DNA from: Bursaphelenchus xylophilus
Taxonomy: Eukaryota > Nematoda > Chromadorea > Rhabditida > Aphelenchoididae
DNA length: 64,000 nt
Reading direction: 5' to 3'
Assembly: GCA_904066235.2 (NCBI GenBank)
Contig: CAJFCV020000001.1
Span: forward strand, 8,246,001-8,310,000
Under the pieces are notes generated by a model, which had not been told where the DNA came from, did no database searches, and saw only the letters and a program-made list of their open reading frames with translations. Shown in pieces: positions 50,856 to 60,942 of the stretch; the stretch's first letter is position 1; each line of letters opens with the position of its first letter. A program made the position numbers and the translations under genes.

Positions 50856-50865
50856 TCTGAAGAGC
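50856..50865 (-). promoter_or_regulatory. Probable spliced-leader acceptor of HERC4
   Basis: The minus strand reads GGCTCTTCAG, A, ATGG. No coding exon is needed upstream. It has the same CAG|AATGG form as two other genes in the window. Confidence 0.55.
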
Positions 50866-51606
50866 CTTATACCGTTACATCTCAACTTTTTTGTCATTTT
50901 CTGACAAAAGGATGCCATTACTTACATCCAAAATAAATAACTGAACATCAAATATGAAGAATAACAACTATAACACGCAAAACCCAAATCCTATTAATAT
51001 CGTAAACACAAGAAGCTTAAAGATCTCTTTTAATCATTCAAATTACATTTTAGAGAACGAAATTTTACACTTACTTAGAATTTTTATACGGTCTGTAAAC
51101 GCTTCGGTACATCCTGAACAGCGAAAAAAAGAAAACAAATATGTCAAAATTCTTCAGAGCGTTCTCGAAAACGGAACTTCTGACCTCTACCAAACTCAAC
51201 CTTAATTTAGATTACCGTCGACTTTTAATGAAATAAAGTTAATTAAAACTAATAGATAGATGTCGAATCTCCGGAATAGGAGGTAAACACATATGTGTTA
51301 CTAACAGATTATGCACGCATACGGACGACGAAAAGAGCATGATGCAAAGAATGAGAATTTCAAGGATTTCGTAAGACATAAAAAAACATGGAGAATTTTT
51401 TTTGGCCGTAGAATCTGCTGTAACAAACCACAACATTACTAACTTACCTTACAAAAATCTCGATTTTTCTCGTGTAATTCAAGAATTATTTATCAGCCGC
51501 AGCCTGCAAAATGCAAAAACCCCGAAATGCGCCCGCGATTGCATAATAAAAAAATAAAAATTTTTTGCAATTTTGCGGTCGGTCGGACCTTGGTGATCTC
51601 AGAACT
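50866..51606. other. Divergent promoter region of HERC4 and ATAD1
   Basis: About 740 bp between divergent start codons. The 83-codon plus frame at 50954-51205 shows no domain and is probably chance. A near-match of the recurrent octamer, ATGCGCCC, is at 51527-51534, about 75 bp before the ATAD1 start. Confidence 0.5.
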
Positions 51607-52848
51607 ATGTCCTTCCGCGATGAAGCCATAGGACTATGTATTCGAATATCTGCTGCGGCTGTAATTACCTATTTTTCTGTCAAATATATGGTCCGATTCC
51701 TCGATCCCAATCATGCGTTAAAACAAGAAGCAAAGAAGAAGGTAAGGCGATTTTGTAATTCAAGGAATAATGTTGATTTATGTTAGAAAGACTATATTGT
51801 GCATGATTATTTAGGTACAAGAACTTCTTGAACGCCTCCAAATAGAATTTCCAGTTGAATTAAATGAATATGAGCTTCGAATTGCTACACAGTTGGTGAC
51901 TCCAGAAGAAGGTGCGTCATGGTCTGAAGTTGGAGGACACGATGATATTATTAAGGAACTCAGAGAACGAGTAATTAATCCCCTCAGGGCAAAAGCGGCC
52001 GGTCGATTGCCAAACTCAAGTCTTTTCAACCCAGCCAAGGGAATTTTACTTTACGGACCCCCTGGCTGTGGGAAGACCTTATTGGCTAAGGCGGTTGCCA
52101 GGGATGTCGAGGCCCGTTTCCTACACCTAGATTTATCAGCTTTAACTGATAAGTGGTATGGAGAGTCACAGAAATTGGCAGCGGCTGTCTTTTCGTTGGC
52201 CAAAAAATTGCAGCCGTGCATTATCTTCATTGACGAGATTGGTGAGTGTTATATTTTTGATCTTTTATGAGTTTTATTTAGATTCATTCTTAAGAAATCG
52301 TCAAATGTCAGATAACGAAGCTACAGCCATGATGAAGGCCCAATTTATGAGTCTCTGGGATGGATTTGCTTCAGGTGATGACATTATAATTGTCATGGGT
52401 GCTACAAACCGACCGTTTGATCTAGATGAAGCTATTTTGAGAAGAATGCCTACAAGATTTGCCGTATCGTTACCGGTAAGTGACAAGGTTCCTGTTCGAT
52501 TCTTTAGAATGAGAAAGCTCGAAGTTCAATATTAAGAGCGATTCTGCGGGACGAGAGTGTGGCCGCAGATCTTGACTATGATGTAATAGCAAAGTGCACT
52601 CCAAAATTATCTGGCGCTGATTTGAAGGAAGTCTGCAGATTGGCAGCTCTAAGCCGACTAAACGAAATTGGAGGTGTTGGGTTGTAAGTCGGTTCCAGTT
52701 TGACGACGTTCTTTCTAGGTACGAAGATATTTCGATCCGACAAGAAGACATGTTGGAGTCAATCAGAAAATATTGCAGTTTGTCTTTCAGCAGATGGAAT
52801 CCGGCCTCATTTCAAGAAAGTGATTTCCTCACAGAAGAACTAGAGTAA
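51607..52848 (+). CDS. ATAD1/Msp1 AAA+ membrane-protein extractase
   Basis: ATAD1/Msp1 is anchored in the outer mitochondrial and peroxisomal membranes and pulls out mislocalised tail-anchored proteins. The N-terminal anchor is ICIRISAAAVITYFSVKYMV-like (residues about 10-30). A linker and pore-loop part follow: EEGASWSEVGGHDDIIKELR. Walker A is LLYGPPGCGKTLLAKAVARD, pore loop 1 DKWYGESQKL, Walker B CIIFIDEIDSFL after splicing, sensor 1 GATNRPFDLDEAILRRMPTR with the arginine fingers, and sensor 2 LSGADLKEVCRLAA. The end is FQESDFLTEELE at TAA 52846-52848. About 360 residues, as in ATAD1. Introns are about 45-55 nt. It converges with VAC14, whose stop is 125 bp away. Confidence 0.95.
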
Positions 52849-52973
52849 ATAATCTAAAGCTCGGTGAATATACTTTTACGTTACCTAAAAATTTTATCAC
52901 ATCATTAGGCTTATTACTATAACATAGTTTGATATGTAAAACGGCAGTTAGATTAGCCTAAAAACAATTTAAA

Positions 52974-55969
52974 TCAGCTGTTTCGGGCCATCGAATTAAG
53001 TAATGCCACGTGTTTCCTTCGAAGATTTTCTTTTCTTTCTGATGAAATCTTGTCGAAATGTGTTAGCAACTTCTTAAAGTCGAGATTCAGCTGGGGTTTC
53101 GGTGTCTTTGGTGTTCTATAACAAGCATATTTGGAGCCAAAATAACTTACTCAATCAATTGTAAGTGTGGAATGGCTTGAAGTCTTTTATGAAGGGTGTT
53201 AAAGGCTTCAGTTTGGGGCAACAACATAAGCAAGGCTGACAGAACAGAAGCCAGAGGACGTTGATGTTCTGATGATAATAAATCCATACGGACATCTAAA
53301 AAATAAAATATTTTTTTCGAAGGGAACTTACAGGCTAGAATGGGCGACTCAATTAGCTGTACTAGGCGATCCAGTTCTGTGAGGATGTCTACAGTAAGGT
53401 CCAATTCAGACAATCTTGCAGCTAAATCGACAGCATGCTGATAATTCTGAGAGAGCAGACAAAGTGATAACAAGCAGATCGGTTGATAACACCAACAGCG
53501 ATAAAGGCATTCAAACAGATTAACCACATTCTAAAATAAAATTTAATTTAAATCGAGACGGACATTTCTTACATTTTCCTGTGGACTTTTAAGGGAGACC
53601 CGGAGTTTAAAGAGTTCGTTGGCGGTAAGCAATATCCTGTTGAGCATGGCTACCAACCGAGAAAGGAACTCCACATCCTCCTCTTTATGGATCAATAGAA
53701 GAGCTAATGACTTAAAAACATCTGCTGGCTCCAAAAGGAGACATAATTGTCTAAACAAATGATATTACACTTCCTTTAATTACTAACCTTATTATTTGTA
53801 TTCCCCGTTCATCCATCAACTTTGGATCTGACTTGAAGAGATCTAGAAGACTGAGGCAAAACTTGACAAGATATGGTGATATGTCCCCAAACTGTGTGAT
53901 TACTTCATCGGAGAGATCAAAACTTTTCAAATCGACTTCAGTTTGATTGGCTGAGGAGCAAAAGTCTGTTATTAACATGATGTCCAACATCAAAACATCA
54001 TCAGCCGAGTCCATCAAAAGGTCCAGCAATACGGGGAATAGCCGGTTAATGTAGACGAACATGGCCTTAGGATAAGTGGAATGCAGAAGACGAATCCAAT
54101 TTAAAGATGCTATCCTCGTTTGAGTTTGTTCGTGTCGGAGATGAGCCGAGAGAACATCCACCACCGAGTCCATTTCGATCTCCGTGCCAGGGTCCACTAA
54201 CTCTGATAGTCTCTTGTTCAATTCGTTGGCCTTCAACTTATCGTTGTAAAGCCAATCTAAACATGCCGCCAGCATGGCCGACAAGTTATTTAGAATCGAC
54301 TTCCCGTAAAATACGCAAAACTGGTTCAACCAAATCAATGCGATCTCTCTGGCTGGGGCAGAAGTATTCGTGTGGGCTACCAAAATATTTATTATGGGGG
54401 TGGGTGCCTCCTAAAAAGAAGGTGTTAAAGCCGAGGCGCTTCAAAGACCGAGTAATAAAAATTAAACTCACTAGATCACCGTTTTGTTCTGGATCCAAGG
54501 CGTGCAAGAGCTCAGACAGAACTGTAACCGCAGTATCATGAACAGCTGGAGACGGATCATCCAGCACCTTAAACAATCCATCGACAACTTCCGGCACAAA
54601 ATGTGTCACTTTAAAATTGGGCATTTTGAGAACTGTATGCAACTAAAAAGAGACTGAAAAAAAGTTAAAGCTTACCCATCCAATAATGAATCGTCGGTTG
54701 GAAGAGTTGTTGCTGTATATTCGTTCGCGAATTAACAGCATCAATTCATCGACGTCAAAGTCTGGAGAACTACGGACGATCTCCTAAAATAAGTTTTAGT
54801 GTAAAAGTATGAATCCGCCGTTTTTTATTGTGCATTTTTTACAGGTAGAAGTAAAATTTTGTAATTTTTTCTCAGATCACCTGAAAGAGCGTTGAAAACG
54901 CGATCTATTGATATATGTTTCGTAAGGCTAAGCTCAACCCGTGGCAGGACCTTCGTGAGGATTGGCACACTGGAGAACCGACGTGACATCCCCATCTTGG
55001 CCCCGAATCATGGCCTGTTTCTCTACTTTTGATAGATGATCAGCGGAAATAAATTGAAATTGAAGGCTAATCATGACGGTTTTTAGAGCTTCAAAGATGA
55101 CCATCCCATTGGCTCAACGAAATAGTTTTTCTCTGATGTTATTAGAAAGTTTCCGACATTGTGGGAAAATGTCATAATTGTTAATGGTAATTACTGTTAA
55201 ATAAACTTTAGTGTAAACTTTTTGTTTTGAAAAAAATTGTTGAGCCATAAAAACGGCGGAATAATGTTTTTAGACCTAACAGAACAGATCAATGAAATAA
55301 CATAATGCCGTAAACTTAAAAATCCTAAATAAAGAGAATCTTTCAGTCCAAATTACCCACCTTGATCAGCCGGTCCAGGAGTTCAGCCCCACTTCGGACA
55401 GTCTGTTCAGAATCCGAAGATAGCTTCCATAAAACATCGAAGAGCTTGTCGAACTGATTCAAGGCTGAGGTTCTACATATTTTTACCACATTGTAGAGTG
55501 ATTCGCATGCAAAATAGCGGACCCTCGAATCAGCGTCCGTGAAACACGTCAGAGCCGAGGTGAGCAATTTTTCCGAGAATTCCCCATAATTCTGTTAATG
55601 AGTTTAAAATGATAATAAAAAAATTATTATAAAAAAAAAATCCTTCAACCTCACCTTCCCAAGACCAATAGCAATTGCCGCCAGGCCAATCAGACCACCC
55701 TTGCGGCAGTTCCCATTGGGGGTAGCTGTCAACTCTTCTATGACTTCTATTAACTTCCCTAGATCTTTGATTCGATTCTGTTTGATAAGTTCTTTAACCA
55801 ATCTGAAATCACGTCAGTGAGCAGCGCATGGGCGAAGCAAAGAATTAATGACTAATACCCACTTTTCAATTTCCAAGGCGGCGGCCTTCCTTTTCTCATA
55901 TAACTTATCAGTTAAAGCGCGTACCAAAGCCGGGGTCAAGGGATAATACTTATTACTCGGATCCGCCAT
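52974..55969 (-). CDS. vac14: VAC14 scaffold of the PIKfyve complex
   Basis: VAC14 is a HEAT-repeat scaffold binding PIKfyve and FIG4 to control PI(3,5)P2 on endolysosomes. The start (ATG 55967-55969) reads [20 protein letters not shown] followed by [18 protein letters not shown], a close family match. Other hallmarks are [70 protein letters not shown], and in the C-terminal half [35 protein letters not shown] and [20 protein letters not shown]. The last exon ends [10 protein letters not shown] at stop 52974-52976. About 690 residues, slightly shorter than human. Most introns are about 45-50 nt, but one (about 54786-55350) is about 560 bp. The promoter abuts a repeat remnant (56110-56955). 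Confidence 0.94.
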
Positions 55970-56109
55970 CCTCACACGGCTATGATAACTTCAAGATTCA
56001 AAGATTTTCTCCGAAAAATAAAAAATCATGGAAACCTGTAATTGACGGAATGCCTTACAAACGCAAAAATTGCGGGAATTTCGAATAAGGTTGACGTTGC
56101 AGAATTTTT

Positions 56110-56955
56110 TTCCCTTTTCCATTTCCAATAGAACAAAATCGGAGAAAAAACATCCACGCTTTTCGCAGCTTGCGCCCGACCCTTGAAAAATTCCCGAAAT
56201 TTGCCTCACACTATAGATAGTCAGAGTTGATGCTCGAAAGGTGCAAAATACATAATATGTATTTTATCACCAGACAAAACGAGGCTTATAACAAATTTCT
56301 TTGAACATGTGGCCATCTATTTAAGCTATCATTCACATGGTCGCCATTTTTTAACCTGGAAATATGAGCTCCTCAATTTCAGCAATTTTTATATACCTTG
56401 TACAACAGTGTAAAATCAACAGACATAATAAACGAAATATGCTCTGCTAAGCCCTTTTAGACAATGCTCCAGAAAAATTTTCATCGTAATTGGCCCTTTT
56501 TTGATACACTTGAACGTTCCCCACTGCAAATAGTTGAGTTGCCTATATTTGGAGCCCGAAATTTTAGAATTTTCAAAATGTTCTCTGGCAAGTCCAAAGC
56601 AACACTATTTGGAGGGCATGTACGTAAATTTTTAGGATTCTGAAACAATTGTTCGATAAACTTCAGCGTTTCTCAGTCGGTAAATAACGGCGGATCGTCG
56701 CGCCACAGAATCGCCCATCATCGCTTTGCGACGGCTGCCGAAGCTGGAGATTTGGTGTGCGACTGCACCCTTCTTTCGACGAGGGGAAACATTTTGCTGC
56801 GACGACCCACCGCGGTGTGCACCGTTATTTTCCCGACAAACTGACAAGAAAAGATTACGAATTATTTATTCCTTTATACGACGAAAATATTTCATCGTAT
56901 AAAATGTCGCCAACTTTTCTTTGGACGTTTTTTTCTCCATTTGGGCAAGTCGTGC
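56110..56955. repeat. Left-truncated copy of the 14538-16283 element
   Basis: Similarity to the 1.75-kb element begins at AAAATCGGAGAAAAAAC and includes TCGCAGC(T)TGCGCCC, GCCATCTATTTAAGCTAT-like and CAGCAATTTT..TATACCTTGTACAAC stretches. It ends with CGTTTTTTTCTCC and ATTTGGGCAAG at 56955. The left terminus is missing and only one of the ~320-bp internal units is present. It lies upstream of VAC14 and was later hit by the hAT-like MITE just beyond its right end. Confidence 0.75.
56170..56177 (+). promoter_or_regulatory. TTGCGCCC variant upstream of VAC14
   Basis: A one-base variant of the recurrent octamer lies 200 bp upstream of the VAC14 start codon, on the opposite strand and inside the repeat remnant. 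Confidence 0.25.
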
Positions 56956-56967
56956 GAATGTTTTCAT

Positions 56968-57493
56968 CAGGGGTGGTCAGCAGACCCTATTTTTCCGATT
57001 TTCGGCCCGCGGCCCGGCCCGTCTAATCACCGGCCCGGCCCGGCCCGTCTAGTCTTTTTCCAGGCCCGGCCCGGCCCGGCCCGTGACGGGCCTGGCCCGG
57101 CCCGGCCCGGCCCGTGCAGGCCCGTCTATAGAGGGTTCTGCGAACTGCGCCCAGGCTCGGGATCTAAACCGAGGCAAAAAAGGCGTTGATCTAGCTAGTA
57201 AAGGATCAATGTGATAGTTTTGTGGTTCTATAATGGAACTATAGACTTGTAAACGTGTTAGAACTTCAGAAACAGCAACTATAACAACATCAATTAATTT
57301 TCCCGGCGCGAAAACAATGAATGCCAACGGTTTGGCATTGTATTTTAGACGGGCCGGGCCGGGCCGGAAAAACCCCAGGCCCGCGGCCCGGCCCGGCCCG
57401 GCCCGTGACGGGCCCGGCCCGTTTGTCAATTTCCATTTTTGAGGCCGGCCGGCCCGTTTGGGCCGGGCCGGCCCGGCCCGCCGACCACCCCTG
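56968..57493. mobile_element. GC-rich hAT-like MITE, copy 2
   Basis: 526 bp, nearly identical to copy 1 at 26068-26594, with ends CAGGGGTGGTCAGC and GACCACCCCTG. It is flanked by the 8-bp duplication GTTTTCAT (56960-56967, 57494-57501). The two copies differ by a few small gaps in the CCCGG arrays and scattered bases, so at least one moved recently. It lies about 140 bp upstream of METTL5. CTGCGCCC is at 57145-57152. Confidence 0.93.
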
Positions 57494-57635
57494 GTTTTCA
57501 TAGCCTAAAATAAACCGCATTACTTTTAGATACGTTTGTTATTGGTGTTTCACTCTATTTTGAAATGTAATTTTCTGGGGTAAATTAATAACAGGGCATT
57601 TCTTTTTCCTCACTGAGTCATAACTTCCATTCAAG

Positions 57636-58380
57636 ATGAAACGAAAGCATTTCGTCTGGAAATTAGAGAAGTTCAAGGGATTCGACCGCCCGAAAATCGA
57701 ACTTGAGCAGTACGAAACGGACGCTGAGATGGCTGTAGATATAATTGAAGCAATTAGTGAGATTGAAGATGAAATTGGAGGCATGAGGATCGCTGATTTT
57801 GGTTGTGGACCGGGAATCCTTATGGGTGGGATGGCGTTAATGGGAGCGAAGGAGTGTGTTGGATTCGAAATTGATCCTCAAGTAATTCAAGTATGCGAAT
57901 CCAACTTGGCAGCCTTGGAGGGTGATTTAGATCCAGATCAGGTTGTCCAAGTGAGGAATGAGGATGTACGTTTCGCTGAATTAACAGTATTTCTCATTTA
58001 GAGGTCCAAAAGTTAATCAAGCTCTTTTTTAGATCTTGTCAGAAACTTTCAAGGTTGCAGAAGATAAATTATTCGACCTAATTGTTATGAATCCTCCGTT
58101 CGGCACTAAAAACAACGAAGGGATTGATCTGAGGTTTGTGAAGAAAGCCGTGGAGAGTGTGAAAATTAATGGGTCTGTCTATTCTCTTCACAAATCGTCC
58201 ACTCGAGAGGGAATTCAGCGACGAATAAAGGCATGGGAGGAGCTTCAAGTTAAGTTTGAAGCCGTCGCCGAATTGAACTGGAATCTACCGAAGACCTACA
58301 AGTTCCATAAGAAAATGGACAAAGACATTCAGGTGGATTTGTTGAGATTCACAAGGATATTAGAGGACGAAGAGTCGTAA
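57636..58380 (+). CDS. metl-5: METTL5 18S rRNA m6A methyltransferase
   Basis: METTL5, with TRMT112, methylates one adenosine of 18S rRNA to m6A. The start (ATG 57636) reads MKRKHFVWKLEKFKGFDRPK, then IELEQYETDAEMA, the substrate-side motif EQY.T. The SAM site is IADFGCGPGILMGGMALMGA with VGFEIDPQVI, and the catalytic motif is LIVMNPPFGTKNNEGIDLRF (NPPF). SVYSLHKSSTREGIQRR and LPKTYKFHKKMDKDIQVDLL are family signatures. One intron, from about 57967 to 58032, joins RNED to ILSETFKV. The protein ends EDEES at 58378-58380, about 225 residues, as expected. AATAAA lies at 58438-58443. The nearby MITE (copy 2) may contribute to its upstream region. Confidence 0.96.
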
Positions 58381-58437
58381 TTTCAAGTAATGATATTTTG
58401 AATTACATCTGTATAGTACTGTTAAGTTTGTTTTTGA

Positions 58438-58443
58438 AATAAA
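58438..58443 (+). terminator. AATAAA poly(A) signal of METTL5
   Basis: AATAAA lies 58 bp after the METTL5 stop codon on the same strand. Confidence 0.55.
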
Positions 58444-60942
58444 AAGAAACTGGATTAACTGGATTGTTGTATTCTGAATGGTTTCGAAGCCAATACTTTT
58501 TTATTTAGGCTACTGGATCTTTCGAGATCTTCTTCTCGGACACTTTTTTGGGGTCAGCGAATTGATCGATTCTTTCGTTTCGACGATGAACGAATGAATC
58601 GGAGGGTCACTCTTTTGTTTTTCCTACTCTACGGTAAAGATCGCGTATTAGAATGATTGTCTGGGATATTTTCTTTCTGTTTCTTAGACTTTTTATAGAT
58701 GATTCAACATTTCTGAGTATTTGTTTGAGCTGCAATTTTTGCTAGTTCGAATATTTTAATTAGTCTTTGTTGTAAACTTTGGAATATATTTTAATTTTTT
58801 ATCTGATTATGATTTCAGTTGGCTTCCATCCAAATTCTTATAGAAACGGAATGTTTTCGTGATTTTGGTGTTATTCCTCTTTTGCCAATCCCAGGAACAG
58901 GTTTTTTGGCTTCTCGAACCGGAACTTAAAAGGTCCTGTCCATTTTAAATTGATTCCATTTGGGGTTTGGAAAGGCTGATTATCGTTTTTCTTTTTTCTG
59001 TCGAATCGATACGAATGGAAACAGTATATTATGTATGCCTGGTTTTGGGGCAAATTTTATCGCGAATCGAGTTGCGTATTTGTTATCCAACTTTATCGCG
59101 ATTTGAAATTATATATATTGGTCGTTCTCGTTCCCTGACATCACATTTTGTCTATATTGCGTCTTTTTCTTTGAGCAGTAGTTAGAATGGAGAGCTTATC
59201 AGTGTGGTACTCCTCCTTATTGCTGGATCGAAACTTCTCTTGCTCATAATTTTTGTAGACTAGACTGTTCAATTTAAATTATGCGTAAGGTCGCACCCAA
59301 TTCTTTTCGTGGTAAGTCGGTCATTTTTCGTCTGTAAATCTCTTTTACTGCGCGTTTTATTGTAAGAGGTTGGTGGGAGAATAGCTCAGATGAGAAGGAT
59401 CATAATTTGATGTTATCTTCGACGCGAAATGCAGATAGATGTATTATGTCTCTCCTTTCACTTGAAGAGTTTGGTTGTGTTTCTTATTGGCGGACAGCAA
59501 TTATAATATAGAGGAATCAAGTCGTCGGAATTTGTTTGTTTTGGCTGGTTCCATATTCGGGGTCTAAAGGATCTTTCACCCTAAATGAGAACTCTTTCGG
59601 ACACATACACCATAAATACCTGATTGACATGTGTGCTTGATATTCTGTACTTATATAATTTTTTGAATATCTTTTGTTGGACCTTGAGAATACAAAACTT
59701 TGGTCGTCTTACCTGAGTTCTCCCTTTTTTTTCTTTCCCCACGCTCAGTCCGAGTTTGGTCAGTGGCTCTCGGTGCGAGGCGCTGCGATTTCAGAAGGTC
59801 GGGAATAGAAGCAAGCCCCCTCCCCAGACCAACGGAATTAGAAGGAAAGAAATCGCGACAAATAGTGTACAAAAAAGGATGGATCGGTTCTAGATATGTT
59901 TCTTCTGAAGGCCGAAAGTGAGATCTCAAGGCTCTTTCTTCCGCGAAGTCTTTTTTGGGCTCCGGGGATTTTGTAGACATGATTGGCGTTTAATTTTTGT
60001 CGTTTTATTTTTTATACCAACCTTTTATTAACTTAATTGCGACCTGGCCTGGAACTTTAATTGAACCGTTTTCACTTTTAAACGTTTCTGATTTACAGTA
60101 CCCTTGTAAACTCCGATGTTGCCAAACCACTGGGACGGTCTGTTTTTTGTTGATTTTTGTTTTTGGCACTCCGCCCATATTATGCGGCTTTTCTGACCCT
60201 CTTTTTTTCGCGACCTGCAAGCCTCTCCTCCTCCTCAGTCTCTCAACTCTCGAATTTTAGCGTCCTCGCACGGTGCGACCTCTTTCCATCCCCTTTTTTA
60301 AATTTTGGGCCGTTCTTCTAATCAGGATTTTCTGCCGTTGGCCTAAATTATAAAGAATAGGGATGTTTAAGGGAACTTTGAAGCATCAAGTGATGTTCCC
60401 TGCCTTGCCTCTATTTCTTTTTTTGAGGATGGTTGTTTTTTACAGTCTGGAGTAATCCGTTGACCAGCTTTCCAAAACAACTAAACGGTTTATTTGACAT
60501 TCTGCCAGGCTTGCAGACACCGTTCTGCCGACGAGGAGAATGTTTACGAGTAATTGAATATGTATGGCTGGAATTAGTGGCTATTGGGATGGATATGATT
60601 CCATTCCCTCTTTGTTTCAAAAAAAGGAACCCGGCTCGGGCTCGGTTTGTACAGACCGTCCTTTGAATAGGAGGAAAACTGTAATAGAGTTAATAAAAGA
60701 GGATCTCTGTTTTGGAATGAGTAATTCCAGGTTTTCTGGGTTCAGTTTGGTCTTTTTATGTTCGATTGGGGGAATGAGCTTATTTTTGTTTTTTAGTGGG
60801 CTCTTTGTTTTTCTCGTGTTTTTGTTGCACCTTCCATACCCCTAACATGTCAAGTTTCAGTGGCTTTGGGCTACAATCTTCCTTAATTATTGGTTAAGGT
60901 GGACATTGCAAATTAAGAGAGTGGGAGAGATATTACAACACA
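58444..60942. other. T-rich non-coding interval upstream of the CREB3 gene
   Basis: About 2.5 kb with no supported coding exon. The plus strand is clearly T-rich over A-rich, like the large intron inside the downstream gene (61482-62457), so much of it may be a long 5' UTR intron or promoter of that gene. The 109-codon minus frame at 59651-59980 shows no domain. No tRNA or other RNA gene was seen. Confidence 0.5.
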
